A program made the translations under genes and the position numbers. A stretch of DNA of 64,000 nt. Source: MFD01275-c22 sp963705885 (GTDB lineage Bacteria > Actinomycetota > Actinomycetes > JACCUZ01). The notes under the pieces were generated by a model. That model was not told the DNA's origin and did not search any database. It saw only the letters and a list, made by a program, of their open reading frames with translations. Positions 17,259-29,045 of this stretch are shown piece after piece; positions within the stretch are counted from its first letter, which is position 1, and each line of letters begins with the position of its first letter. Location of the stretch: assembly GCA_963705885.1 (NCBI GenBank), contig OY970120.1:496001-560000 (forward strand), read 5' to 3'.

Positions 17259-18364
17259 GTCACCACCCGCTGGACGCACGACGCGGCGGCCAGCGCGGCG
17301 GCGATCCCGCCGAGCGGCAGCTCGACCTCGACCGCGCCCAGCGCCTGCGCGGCGGCGGGCATGCCCCAGACCACGCTGGTCGGCTCGTCCTGACCGATCG
17401 TGAGGGCGCCCGCCGAGCGCAGGGTCCGCAGCCCCTCGGCGCCGTCGCGGCCCATGCCCGTGAGCAGGACGCCGACCGCCTTGCTGCCGCAGACCGCCGC
17501 CGTGCTCTCGAACGCCGCGTCCACGCCGGGGACGTGGAACTGGCTGACCGGCGGGGTGCGCAGCTCGACGCGCAGCCCGGCCCGCAGCAGGGTGTTCAGC
17601 CCCGCCGGCGCGACGTGGACCGTCCCCGGAGTCAGGCGCCGCCCGTGCTGCGCCATGACGACGGGGAGCCGGGTGAGGCCGTCGAGCCAGCTCGCGAGGC
17701 CCTCGACGAACCCGTCGGCCATGTGCTGCACCACGAGCACCGGCACGGGGAGGCTGGACGGGAGGTCGGCGAGGATCGTCGCGAGCGCCGGCGGGCCACC
17801 GGTGGACGCACCGATGACCACGACGCGGACGGCGGCCTCGGGGGGCGGCTGCGCGGGCTCCGCAGCCCGCGGCTCCGCGACGCGCGCGCGGCCCTCGCCG
17901 ATGCCCTTGGCGCGGAGCCGGTTGCGCGGATGGGTGATGACGCGGACGCGGCTGGCCACCCGCAGGTGACGGCGCATCGCGGTGGCGTACTGCGGCGAGC
18001 TGGGCAGCGCGTCCAGCGCACCGACGACGTCGACGGCCCCGGCTGCCAGCGCAGCCTGCGAGTGCTCGGCGAGGGCACCGCAGACGACGACCGGGGTCGG
18101 GCGGGTGCCCATGATGCGCTCGATGGCCTCGATGCCTCCGGCGGCAGGGTCCAGGTCGAGCAGCACCGCCCCGGGGGCGTGCGCGACGACGGCCGCCTCG
18201 GCCGCCTCGGCGGTGCAGACCTGGGCCGCGACGGAGAACCCGGGGCCGTCCAGCAGCTCGCACAGGGTCCTGGTGCGGGCACGGCTGTCCCCCACGACGA
18301 CCACGACAAGGGTCGCCACGCCGTCCCCGGGAGGAGCGGCGGGCCGTTCACCGGTCATCGACAT
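17255..18364 (-). CDS. cheB: CheB-like methylesterase with degenerate receiver
   Basis: A 369-residue protein with an N-terminal receiver-like domain (about 18-125) and a C-terminal methylesterase (about 185-369). Catalytic elements are present: GASTGG (Ser), VVQHM (His) and LLTGMGRDGAEG (Asp). The receiver keeps the phosphoacceptor-position Asp70 (VLLDLD), but the acidic pair is GD (25-26), the switch Ser/Thr position is Gly96, and the conserved Lys position is Ala116. Regulation by phosphorylation is therefore doubtful. ATG 18364 or 18358 both fit. First gene of the che operon, divergent from mutY. Confidence 0.88.
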   Translation of the reverse strand: MSMTGERPAAPPGDGVATLVVVVVGDSRARTRTLCELLDGPGFSVAAQVCTAEAAEAAVVAHAPGAVLLDLDPAAGGIEAIERIMGTRPTPVVVCGALAEHSQAALAAGAVDVVGALDALPSSPQYATAMRRHLRVASRVRVITHPRNRLRAKGIGEGRARVAEPRAAEPAQPPPEAAVRVVVIGASTGGPPALATILADLPSSLPVPVLVVQHMADGFVEGLASWLDGLTRLPVVMAQHGRRLTPGTVHVAPAGLNTLLRAGLRVELRTPPVSQFHVPGVDAAFESTAAVCGSKAVGVLLTGMGRDGAEGLRTLRSAGALTIGQDEPTSVVWGMPAAAQALGAVEVELPLGGIAAALAAASCVQRVVT

Positions 18365-18485
18365 GGGTCTGGCGACGCCACCTCTCCCGTTGGTGCGAGC
18401 GCTCGGGCCGGCCGGAGCCGCACGCCTCACCCCGATGGTCGTCATCCGGCAAGGTGCACTTGAGGACGTGCGAGGATCACGCACG

Positions 18486-19403
18486 ATGCCCGACGCCTCC
18501 GCGGCGGTGCTGCCGCTGCCCGCCCTGCACGAGCCCGTCCTGCGCTGGTACGACCGCAACGCGCGCGACCTGCCCTGGCGGGTCCCGGGCACCAGCGCCT
18601 GGGACGTGCTGGTCAGCGAGGTCATGCTGCAGCAGACGCCCGTCTCGCGCGTCGAGCCGGCCTGGCGGGCGTGGGTCGCGCGGTGGCCCACGCCGGATGC
18701 TCTCGCGGCCGAGGAGCCGGGCGAGGCGGTCCGGGCCTGGGGCCGGCTCGGCTACCCCCGGCGGGCCCTGCGGCTGCACGCCGCGGCCGTCGAGATCGTG
18801 TCGCAGCACGGCGGTGAGCTCCCCACGACGTACGACGGGCTGCTCGCGCTGCCCGGGGTCGGCGACTACACCGCGGCCGCGGTCGCGTCCTTCGCCTACG
18901 GCCAGCGGCACGCCGTGCTCGACACGAACGTGCGCCGGGTCCTGGTCCGCGCCGCCGCGGGACGGGCCGAGCCCGCGCCCTCCCTCAGTGCGGACGAGCG
19001 GCGCCTCGGCCAGGTGCTGCTGCCGGACGCGCCGGCCGTCGCGGCGCGGTGGGCGGTCGCGGTCATGGAGCTGGGAGCGCTGGTCTGCACGGCCCGGTCG
19101 CCGCGGTGCCAGCGCTGCCCGCTGCTCGCGACGTGCGCCTGGCAGCAGGCAGGGCGACCGGCCCACGACGGGCCGGCCCGTCGGGCGCAGCCGTTCGCCG
19201 GCACCGACCGGCAGGTGAGGGGGCTGCTGATGGCGGTGCTGCGGGAGCGGCCCGACCCGGCCCCTCCCGACGCGCTCGCCGCCGTCTGGGCCGACGCGGA
19301 GCAGCGCGACCGGGCCCTGGCGGGCCTGGTGGCCGACGGGCTGGTGGAGCCCGATCGCGAGGGCTACCGGCTGCCCCGGCGTCGCGCCCGCGCGCGTCCC
19401 TGA
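18486..19403 (+). CDS. mutY: A/G-specific adenine glycosylase
   Basis: A 305-residue base-excision repair enzyme that removes adenine opposite 8-oxoguanine. Visible are LPWR, VMLQQTPVSRV, the helix-hairpin-helix LPGVGDYTAAAVASFAYG with catalytic Asp in LDTNVRRVL, and the 4Fe-4S ligands C-x6-C-x2-C-x5-C (CTARSPRCQRCPLLATC). The C-terminal Nudix-like recognition domain is reduced, as in many actinobacterial MutY. It ends 4 bases from the clpC stop on the opposite strand. Confidence 0.93.
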   Translation: MPDASAAVLPLPALHEPVLRWYDRNARDLPWRVPGTSAWDVLVSEVMLQQTPVSRVEPAWRAWVARWPTPDALAAEEPGEAVRAWGRLGYPRRALRLHAAAVEIVSQHGGELPTTYDGLLALPGVGDYTAAAVASFAYGQRHAVLDTNVRRVLVRAAAGRAEPAPSLSADERRLGQVLLPDAPAVAARWAVAVMELGALVCTARSPRCQRCPLLATCAWQQAGRPAHDGPARRAQPFAGTDRQVRGLLMAVLRERPDPAPPDALAAVWADAEQRDRALAGLVADGLVEPDREGYRLPRRRARARP

Positions 19404-19407
19404 CCCT

Positions 19408-21909
<2,502 letters not shown>

Positions 21910-22173
21910 CTGTTGCGCTCCTCACGAGAGCGGTCGGGCAGGTGGTGCGACCGGGCGGGTCGCCCCGACCGGTCACCTGTCCCCTCGCATGCTAGTCCTG
22001 CGAGCGGACCGTTCTGCCGTGTGTACCCGTTCGTGACACTCGGCCGTCCGGTTGGTTCTTCGTACGCAACTGCCCCCGACCTGACCGTGTTCCGTCAGGT
22101 CTTCTCCCCCGCTACGCCGGCAGCGAACGGACGGCGGGCCGGACGTCACCCGAAGGGGTGCATGATCGGGTGC

Positions 22174-22797
22174 ATGACCTCTGCCTCCGCCGGCGTGCGG
22201 ACCTCCGCGGTCGCCAGGCTGGGTCCCGACACCACCGACAGGGCGCTGACCTCGGTCGTCGCGGCGTTCGCGACCGACCCGCTGCTGCGCTGGGTGTGGC
22301 CGCAGGACCGGCGGTACGACGGGTGCGCCCCCGCCTTCTTCGGCCTGCTGCTGTCCTTGCGTACGGCCGGAGGCGAGGTCTGGGCCGCCGCCGGCGGCGC
22401 GGCGGTCGCCATGTGGGACCCGCCGGGCGGCCTCTACTCGATGCCGGCCGAGGACCCCTGGCCGGCGCTGAACGGCACGTTCACCGAGGCCGAGCAGGGG
22501 CGCTGGAAGGTCTACAACGAGTCGCTGGCCGTCCCCGCCGACGCGCCGCCGCACTGGTACCTGGGGGTGCTGGCCACGGCGCCCGAGCACCAGCGGCGCG
22601 GGCTGGGCGCCGCCGTCCTGGCCCCGGTGCTGGCCGCCGCCGACCGGACCGCGACCGTGGCCTTCCTGGAGACGGCCAGCGAGTCCAACGTCGCGTTCTA
22701 CGCTCGGCACGGCTTCACCGTCTCCCGCGAGGTCGACCTGCCCGACGAGGGCCCGCGGTGCTGGCTGCTCCGGCGCGAGCCCAGGACGACCCGGTGA
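22174..22797 (+). CDS. GNAT-family N-acetyltransferase
   Basis: A 207-residue protein with a clear acetyl-CoA signature, LGVLATAPEHQRRGLGAAVLAPVL (residues about 129-152), then LETASESNVAFYARHGF. This layout is typical of small-molecule GNATs. The start is ATG 22174; ATG 22162 in frame is an alternative. The SDR gene overlaps its stop by 4 bases, so the two are co-expressed. Substrate unknown. Confidence 0.87.
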   Translation: MTSASAGVRTSAVARLGPDTTDRALTSVVAAFATDPLLRWVWPQDRRYDGCAPAFFGLLLSLRTAGGEVWAAAGGAAVAMWDPPGGLYSMPAEDPWPALNGTFTEAEQGRWKVYNESLAVPADAPPHWYLGVLATAPEHQRRGLGAAVLAPVLAAADRTATVAFLETASESNVAFYARHGFTVSREVDLPDEGPRCWLLRREPRTTR

Positions 22798-23456
22798 GCG
22801 ACGCCGTCCTGGTCGTCGTCGCAGCGGGCCCGGGCCTGGGTCGCTCGGTGGCGCTGCGCTTCGCCCGGGAGGGCTTCGCGGTCGGCCTGCTGGCCCGGTC
22901 GGCCGAGAAGCTGGGCGGCCTGGCGGCCGAGCTGCGGGCGGCGGGGGCGGCGGACGTGTCGGCCGTCTCGGGCGACGTCGGGGACGAGGCGTCGCTGCGC
23001 AGGGCCCTCGGCGACCTGCGCGCCGCACTGGGCCCGGCCACGGTGCTCGTCTTCAACGGCTCGGCCTTCGTCCAGGGCTCGGGGCTGACGCTGTCCCCGG
23101 CAGACCTGCGACTGGCGCTCGACGTCGGCGTGGTCGGCGCCATGGTGGCCGTCCAGGACGCCGCCCCGGCGATGCGCGGGGCGGGCCGCGGCACCGTCGT
23201 CCTGACCGGCAGCGTCGCCGCCGACCGGGCCTCCACGAGTGCGACCGCGGTCGGGGTGGCCAAGGCCGCTCTGCGCAACCTGGCCCTCTCGCTGCACAAG
23301 GAGCTGGCCGCTGACGGTGTCCGCGTGGTCACGGTGACGATCGACGGCGTGCTGCAGGGGCCGAAGGCGCTCGACGTCGACGAGATCGCCGACCTCTACT
23401 GGCGGCTGCACTCGGCGCCGGAGCCGCCCGGGCCCGCGGTGACGTTCCCCGGCTGA
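22794..23456 (+). CDS. SDR-like oxidoreductase lacking the catalytic Tyr
   Basis: A 220-residue short-chain dehydrogenase-like protein. The cofactor loop is AAGPGLGRSVALRF in place of TGxxxGIG, and the NNAG position reads FNGSAF. The Ser of the active site is present (LTGSVA), but the YxxxK motif reads VGVAK, so the Tyr is Val. Activity as a classical SDR is doubtful. The C-terminus has an unusual short DVDEIADLYWRLH segment. It starts at GTG 22794 within the GNAT stop. Confidence 0.8.
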   Translation: MSDAVLVVVAAGPGLGRSVALRFAREGFAVGLLARSAEKLGGLAAELRAAGAADVSAVSGDVGDEASLRRALGDLRAALGPATVLVFNGSAFVQGSGLTLSPADLRLALDVGVVGAMVAVQDAAPAMRGAGRGTVVLTGSVAADRASTSATAVGVAKAALRNLALSLHKELAADGVRVVTVTIDGVLQGPKALDVDEIADLYWRLHSAPEPPGPAVTFPG

Positions 23457-23541
23457 GCCGCCCACGCCACCTGCCCGTTGACGAGCCCGCACCGCGGGAG
23501 CACGGTGGATCGCGTCAAGGCTCCGAGAAGGGGAGGCCGTC

Positions 23542-25032
23542 ATGACAACCAGTGTCATCACCCGGACCGGCAGGAACGTCGCGTTCTCCGACGAGCGGAT
23601 CGAGGAGCTGCGGGCCCAGTTCCGTGGGCGGGTGATGCAGCCCGGCGAGGACGGCTACGACGATGCACGCGCGGTGCACAATGCGATCTTCGACCGACGG
23701 CCCGGGCTGATCATCGAGTGCTCCGGCACGGCCGACGTGATCGACGCCGTGAACCTGGCCCGCGAGGAGAACCTGCTCCTTGCCGTCCGCGGCGGCGGGC
23801 ACTCGATCGCGGGCCACTCGGTCTGCGACGGCGGTCTCCTGCTCGACCTCTCGCGGATGAACGCCGTGTGGGTCGACCCGGCGTCCCGGACGGTCACCGC
23901 ACAGGGCGGCGCCACCTGGGGCGACGCAGACCGCGAGGCGCAGGCGTTCGGCCTGGCCGTGCCCGGCGGGGTGATCTCGACGACCGGCGTCGGCGGACTC
24001 ACCCTGGGCGGCGGGCTCGGGTGGCTGCACCGCGCACACGGTCTGGCCTGCGACCACCTCCGGTCGGCGCAGGTGGTGACCGCGAACGGCCGGCTCGTAC
24101 GCGCCAGCACCGACGAGGAGCCCGACCTGTTCTGGGCGCTCCGCGGCGGCGGCGGGAACTTCGGGGTCGTCACGACCTTCGAGTTCGACGCCGTGCCGCT
24201 GGGCCCGATGATCTACGCGGCCGCACCGGTCTACCCGATGGCCGCGGCCGAGGACGTCCTCCGGCAGTGGGTCGCATGGAGCCATGCGGTCGGCGACGAG
24301 GTGACCTCGCGGGTGCTGTTCTGGTCCTTCCCCGACGTCGAGGCGCTGCCGGAGCCTCTGCGCGGTGCCGACGCCGTGATCGTCGCCGCCCTCTATGCCG
24401 GACCGGCGGACGAGGGTGAGCGCGTGCTGGCGCCGGTGCGCGAGCTGGCCGAGCCGCTCGCGGACCTCAGCGCTGCGCAGCCCTACAGCGTCGCCCAGGC
24501 GAACTTCGACCCGTTCTTCGCCAAGGGCGTGATGCGCAGCTACTGGAAGTCGATCTACCTCGACGACATCGACGAGGACGGCATCCGGCTGATCGTCGAC
24601 CGCGCGCAGAACCGACCACACCCCTACACGCTGGTACACCTCCCGATGATGGGCGGCGCGACGAGCCGCGTCGCTGCGGACGCGACCGCATTCGGTGACC
24701 GCAGTGGCAAGTACATGCTCAGCGTCGACGGCAACTGGGCAGAGCCCACCGACGACAAACGCGGCATAGCGTGGACGCGCGCGTTCGTCGACGATGTGTC
24801 CAAGCTGCCGACGGCGCGCGGGATCTATCTCAACTTCAGCGGCGACGGCGACATCGGCGACGACCTGAGGACGTCGGCCTTCGGTGAGAACCTGGTGCGG
24901 CTCGGCGAGGTCAAGGCGAGGTTCGACCCGACCAACCTGTTCTCCCTGAACAACAACGTCCGGCCCGCCGGCAGCGTCGAGCTGCCCGGGCAGCGCGTGA
25001 CCGTGCAGGCGTCCGAGAAGGCGGACCGCTAG
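23542..25032 (+). CDS. FAD-dependent oxidase, PCMH/BBE type
   Basis: A 496-residue flavoprotein. The N-terminal PCMH FAD-binding domain has RGGGHSIAGHSVCDGG, whose first His is the usual site of covalent FAD attachment, and GVGGLTLGGGLGW. No Cys occurs at the second attachment site, so single covalent linkage is likely, as in 6-hydroxy-D-nicotine oxidase. The C-terminal berberine-bridge region ends with FDPTNLFSLNNNVRP. GGGAGG lies before ATG 23542. Substrate unknown. Confidence 0.9.
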   Translation: MTTSVITRTGRNVAFSDERIEELRAQFRGRVMQPGEDGYDDARAVHNAIFDRRPGLIIECSGTADVIDAVNLAREENLLLAVRGGGHSIAGHSVCDGGLLLDLSRMNAVWVDPASRTVTAQGGATWGDADREAQAFGLAVPGGVISTTGVGGLTLGGGLGWLHRAHGLACDHLRSAQVVTANGRLVRASTDEEPDLFWALRGGGGNFGVVTTFEFDAVPLGPMIYAAAPVYPMAAAEDVLRQWVAWSHAVGDEVTSRVLFWSFPDVEALPEPLRGADAVIVAALYAGPADEGERVLAPVRELAEPLADLSAAQPYSVAQANFDPFFAKGVMRSYWKSIYLDDIDEDGIRLIVDRAQNRPHPYTLVHLPMMGGATSRVAADATAFGDRSGKYMLSVDGNWAEPTDDKRGIAWTRAFVDDVSKLPTARGIYLNFSGDGDIGDDLRTSAFGENLVRLGEVKARFDPTNLFSLNNNVRPAGSVELPGQRVTVQASEKADR

Positions 25033-25065
25033 CGCAACGCGACCGGCGGGGTCCAGGCTGTGCGC

Positions 25066-25422
25066 ATGGACCTGCGCTGGGACGCCGTGGTGGTCGACTG
25101 CGCGGACCCGGAGCGGCTCGCCGAGTTCTGGTGCGCACTGCTCGGCGTCGAGGTCCGCGGGCGCTGGGAGCAGTACGTCGGCCTTCACCCGATGGCACCG
25201 GCTCAGCCGCGGCTGGTGCTGCAGCGCACCGGCGACCCCCGGCCGGCCAAGAACAGCCTGCACCTGGACCTGCACGTGCCGTCGGTCGACGACCTCGGCC
25301 CGGCTGTGGAGCGGGCGGTGTCGCTCGGGGCGACGCTCGTGCAGGAGCACGACCTGGACATCGCGACCTGGCGCACCCTGGCCGACCCCGAGGGCAACCT
25401 GTTCTGCGTCGTCGCCGACTGA
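25066..25422 (+). CDS. VOC-family (glyoxalase-like) protein
   Basis: A 118-residue single-module VOC protein, RDA-like, with DCADPERLAEFWCALLG at the start and LADPEGNLFCVVAD at the end. It likely acts as a homodimer. The ATG at 25066 gives the usual start just before the first strand; GTG 25060 is an alternative. It follows the FAD oxidase by 33 bases and converges on the glycosyltransferase. Substrate unknown. Confidence 0.83.
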   Translation: MDLRWDAVVVDCADPERLAEFWCALLGVEVRGRWEQYVGLHPMAPAQPRLVLQRTGDPRPAKNSLHLDLHVPSVDDLGPAVERAVSLGATLVQEHDLDIATWRTLADPEGNLFCVVAD

Positions 25423-25443
25423 CACCGGCCTGCCCCTGGTGGG

Positions 25444-26742
25444 TCAGGCAGTGGCGGGATCCCGGCGCGCGAACACCCAGCGGCGGAGCAGCAGGAACCG
25501 GAGCAGGGTGGCTGCCAGGTTGGCCGCCACGAGGACGAGGAGCTCCATCACGTACGACGGCTGCGCCCACGCATGCAACGCGGCCAGTGAGCCGCTGGTC
25601 AGCCCGAGACCGAGCGCGAACACCGCGAGCCCGCCCACGTGGTGCCGGCCACGCCGCCGCGGCCCTCGGACGCCGAACGTGAGGCGCCGGTTGGCCGCCG
25701 TGTTGCCGACGGCGGTGAGCAGCAGCGCGACGAAGTTTGCTTCCTGGGCGCCGAGCGCCGGGCGGCTGAGCAGGAAGATCGCGAGGTAGGCCAGCGTGCT
25801 GAACGCACCGATGGCGGCGAAGCGCACCAGCTGCCGGGTCAGCGTGGCCTGCACGTCCGACGGGGGCACCAGCGGGGCACGGCCCAGCTGGGACCGCACC
25901 GTGGTCAGCGGCAGCCGGCCGGCGGCGAGGGCACGGCCCACTCGTGCCACCCCGCGCAGGTCGGCCAATGCGGTGGACACGACGTCGACCTTGCTGTCCG
26001 GGTCGTCGACCCAGTCGACCGGGACCTCGTGGATCCGCAGCCCGCTGCGCTCGGCGAGAACCAGCAGCTCGGTGTCGAAGAACCAGCCGGTGTCCTCGAC
26101 AAGCGGCAGCAGGTGCTCAGCGACCTCACGGCGGATCGCCTTGAACCCGCACTGCGCGTCGGAGAACCTGGCGGCGAGTGTCCCGCGCAGGAGCAGGTTG
26201 TAGCCGCGGGAGATGACCTCCCGCTTCGCGCCGCGCACGACACGCGATCCGCGGTGCAGCCGGGTTCCGATCGCGATGTCGGAGTGTCCCGACACCAGCG
26301 ACCCGACCAGGGGCAGCAGCGCGGACAGGTCGGTGGACAGGTCGACGTCCATGTACGCGAGCACGTCCGCGTCGGAGTTTGACCACACGTCGCGCAGCGC
26401 CCGGCCGCGCCCCTTCTGCCGCAGGTGCACCACGCGGACGTGGGCCAGCTCGCCGGCCAGGGCGGTCGCGATGTCGAACGTCGCGTCGGTGCTGGCGTTG
26501 TCGGCCACGGTGATCCGGAAGGTGTAGGGCAGCTGGGTCGACAGGTGCTGGTGCAGCCGCCGGACGCTGACGGCCAGGCCGATCTCCTCGTTGAACACCG
26601 GCACCACGACGTCGAGCACGGGCGCCGCCCGGACAGCCGGCACCGTCGGAGCCGCCGGCAGCGGTGTGGGCGCGCGGTCGGCGAGGTCGGTCACGTCGTC
26701 ACGCTGCGCGGACGTGGTCGCAGTGCCATCGGTGGTCGTCAC
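25444..26742 (-). CDS. GT2 glycosyltransferase fused to GtrA membrane domain
   Basis: A 432-residue protein. Residues about 40-270 are a GT2 domain (VVPVFNEE, DNASTDATFDIA, DVDLSTDLSAL with the metal DxD, FSDAQCGFKAIRR), like dolichol/polyprenyl-phosphate sugar synthases. Residues about 300-425 form a four-helix GtrA domain. The GTG at 26742 has GGAG 5 bases before it; ATG 26850 is an in-frame alternative. It likely makes a polyprenyl-phosphate sugar for the divergent GT39 gene, as in YkcC/YkcB pairs. Confidence 0.85.
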   Translation of the reverse strand: MTTTDGTATTSAQRDDVTDLADRAPTPLPAAPTVPAVRAAPVLDVVVPVFNEEIGLAVSVRRLHQHLSTQLPYTFRITVADNASTDATFDIATALAGELAHVRVVHLRQKGRGRALRDVWSNSDADVLAYMDVDLSTDLSALLPLVGSLVSGHSDIAIGTRLHRGSRVVRGAKREVISRGYNLLLRGTLAARFSDAQCGFKAIRREVAEHLLPLVEDTGWFFDTELLVLAERSGLRIHEVPVDWVDDPDSKVDVVSTALADLRGVARVGRALAAGRLPLTTVRSQLGRAPLVPPSDVQATLTRQLVRFAAIGAFSTLAYLAIFLLSRPALGAQEANFVALLLTAVGNTAANRRLTFGVRGPRRRGRHHVGGLAVFALGLGLTSGSLAALHAWAQPSYVMELLVLVAANLAATLLRFLLLRRWVFARRDPATA

Positions 26743-26989
26743 GGTGTCTCCTGGAGGGTCGGCGAGGCCGGCGGGGCCCGCGGCGGCAATGACCAGAACC
26801 TTCGCGACCGTGGCTGGACGTCGGCTGTGACCCGGCTTCGGTCCGGCCACGGGTGCGGCACGGGCGAACGTCGTCGGGTGCGCACCGTCGTACTCCCATG
26901 TGGCATGCAGAGACCGGGCAGCGGACTCACAGCGGGGACCGCGACGGTCCTCCCGAACGCACCCGCCGCCACACCACGGAGATCCCGAG

Positions 26990-29044
26990 ATGACGACGAC
27001 CGTCCATCCGCCCGTTCACCCCTCCCCACCGGCACCGCCCCGCCCCGCATCCGGGTCCGGCCGGCCGCGCCGCGGCGACCGGCTGCTGCGCGGGCCGGAG
27101 ACCGACCCCACGTGGGCCCGGCCGGCGCTGCTCGGTCTGCTGGCCGCGACCGCGGCGCTCTACCTGTGGGGGCTCGGTGCCTCCGGGTGGGCGAACTCGT
27201 TCTACTCAGCCGCCGCGCAGGCCGGTTCGGTGAGCTGGCAGGCGTTCTTCTACGGCTCCTCCGACGCGGCGAACTCCATCACCGTGGACAAGACGCCGGC
27301 GTCGGTGTGGGTGATGGCCCTGTCCGTACGCCTGTTCGGGCTCAACGCATGGAGCATCCTCGTACCGCAGGCGCTGATGGGTGTGGCCACGGTCGGCCTC
27401 GTGCATGCCACCGTGCGCCGGTGGCACGGCCACCCGGCGGCACTGATCGCGGGTGCGGTCACCGCGCTCACACCGGTTGCCGTGCTGATGTTCCGCTTCA
27501 ACAACCCTGATGCGCTGCTGGTGCTGTCTCTGGTGGGCGCGGCGTACGCCACGGTCCGCGCGACCGAGACCGCGAGCACCCGGTGGCTGGCCCTGGCCGG
27601 AGCGCTGGTGGGCGTCGGCTTCCTCAGCAAGATGCTCCAGGCCCTGCTCGTCGTCCCCGCGATCGCTCTTGTCTACCTGGTCGCCGCACCATCTCCGGTC
27701 CGCCGAAGGGTCACGTCGCTCCTCGTCGCCGGCCTGACCATGGTCGCCGCCGCCGGCTGGTGGGTCGCGGTCGTGGAGCTCGTCCCGGCGTCGATGCGGC
27801 CCTACATCGGCGGGTCGCAGACCAACAGCGTGCTCGAGCTCCTCCTCGGCTACAACGGCCTCGGCCGCCTCACCGGCGACGAGACCGGCAGCGTCACCGG
27901 TGGCGTCGGCGGCGCCGGCGGTGCGACGAGCATGTGGGGGGCTACCGGCTGGACCCGGCTGTTCGGCGCCGAGAACGGCGGACAGGTGGCCTGGCTGCTG
28001 CCCGCGGCGCTGCTGCTGCTCGTGGCGGGCCTCGTCGTCGTCGCTCGGGCCCCCCGAACGGACCGGGTCCGCGCGTCGCTGCTGCTGTGGGGCGGCTGGC
28101 TCGTCGTGACCGGCCTGGTGTTCAGCTTCATGGCGGGCATCTACCACGCCTACTACACGGTTGCGCTCGCACCGGCCATCGGCGCCGTCGTCGGCGTCGG
28201 CACGACCGTCCTCTGGCGGCGTCGAAGCCATCCGGCTGTCGGCGGAGCGCTTGCGCTGACCGTGGGGATCACGGCCGCGTGGTCGTACGTCCTGCTCGAC
28301 CGGAGCAGCGACTTCGTGCCGTGGCTGGCGCCGCTCGTGCTGGGCGTCGGGCTGCTCGTGGCGGTGGCCTTCACCGCGGTGGCGCTGCTCCCGGCCCGGG
28401 TGCTGGCGACTGTCGCCGGGCTCGCGTTGGTGGTCTCGCTGGCCGGCCCCGCCGCCTACGCCGTGCAGACCGCGAGCCAGCCGCACACGGGGTCGATCCC
28501 CACGGCCGGCCCGACGGTGGCCGGGTCAGGCGTCGGGCCCGGAGGGGCGCGCGGTGGGCCGGGTGGCGTCGGCGCCGCACCGCCGCAGCAGGGGGGGACC
28601 GCCCCCGACGGCACCGGTCCCCCCGGCGCCGGCGGCGGTGCGCCTGGCGGCGGCACCGACGGCGGAGCGGGCGGCCTGCTCGGCGCGTCCACCGTCAGCA
28701 CAGAGCTGGCGGCTCTGCTGAGCGCCGACGCGTCGTCGTACACCTGGATCGCCGCCGCGGTGGGCTCCAACAACGCCTCGGGCTACCAGCTCGCGACCGG
28801 CTTGCCGGTGATGGCGGTGGGCGGCTTCAACGGCAGCGACCCGTCACCGACGCTGGCGCAGTTCCAGGCGTACGTCGCCGCCGGGGAGATCCACTACTTC
28901 GTCGGCGGCGGCGGGTTCGGCGGCCAGAACGGTGGCTCGTCGGCGTCGTCGGAGATCGCGTCCTGGGTGGCGGAGACCTTCCCCTCCCGGACCGTCGGGA
29001 CCGTCACCGTCTACGACCTCAGCGGCGCGACGTCGACCACGTAA
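26990..29044 (+). CDS. GT39-family glycosyltransferase, YkcB-like
   Basis: A 684-residue membrane protein with about 11-12 membrane segments. The first lumenal loop holds the ArnT/PMT-like region (ITVDKTPASVWVMALSVRLFG). A long Gly/Pro-rich linker (about residues 500-565) leads to a soluble C-terminal domain (TWIAAAVGSNNASGYQLATG, VMAVGGFNGSDPSPTL) typical of YkcA/YkcB-type proteins. It would transfer sugar from a polyprenyl carrier to an extracytoplasmic target. Start ATG 26990, GGAG upstream. An inverted repeat follows 2 bases after the stop. Confidence 0.87.
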   Translation: MTTTVHPPVHPSPPAPPRPASGSGRPRRGDRLLRGPETDPTWARPALLGLLAATAALYLWGLGASGWANSFYSAAAQAGSVSWQAFFYGSSDAANSITVDKTPASVWVMALSVRLFGLNAWSILVPQALMGVATVGLVHATVRRWHGHPAALIAGAVTALTPVAVLMFRFNNPDALLVLSLVGAAYATVRATETASTRWLALAGALVGVGFLSKMLQALLVVPAIALVYLVAAPSPVRRRVTSLLVAGLTMVAAAGWWVAVVELVPASMRPYIGGSQTNSVLELLLGYNGLGRLTGDETGSVTGGVGGAGGATSMWGATGWTRLFGAENGGQVAWLLPAALLLLVAGLVVVARAPRTDRVRASLLLWGGWLVVTGLVFSFMAGIYHAYYTVALAPAIGAVVGVGTTVLWRRRSHPAVGGALALTVGITAAWSYVLLDRSSDFVPWLAPLVLGVGLLVAVAFTAVALLPARVLATVAGLALVVSLAGPAAYAVQTASQPHTGSIPTAGPTVAGSGVGPGGARGGPGGVGAAPPQQGGTAPDGTGPPGAGGGAPGGGTDGGAGGLLGASTVSTELAALLSADASSYTWIAAAVGSNNASGYQLATGLPVMAVGGFNGSDPSPTLAQFQAYVAAGEIHYFVGGGGFGGQNGGSSASSEIASWVAETFPSRTVGTVTVYDLSGATSTT

Positions 29045-29045
29045 G

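Noticed and set aside
22055..22070. Possible ClgR-like site GTTCTTCGTACGCAAC upstream of clpC
   Set aside because: Symmetry is weak and does not match the ClgR consensus well enough to annotate.
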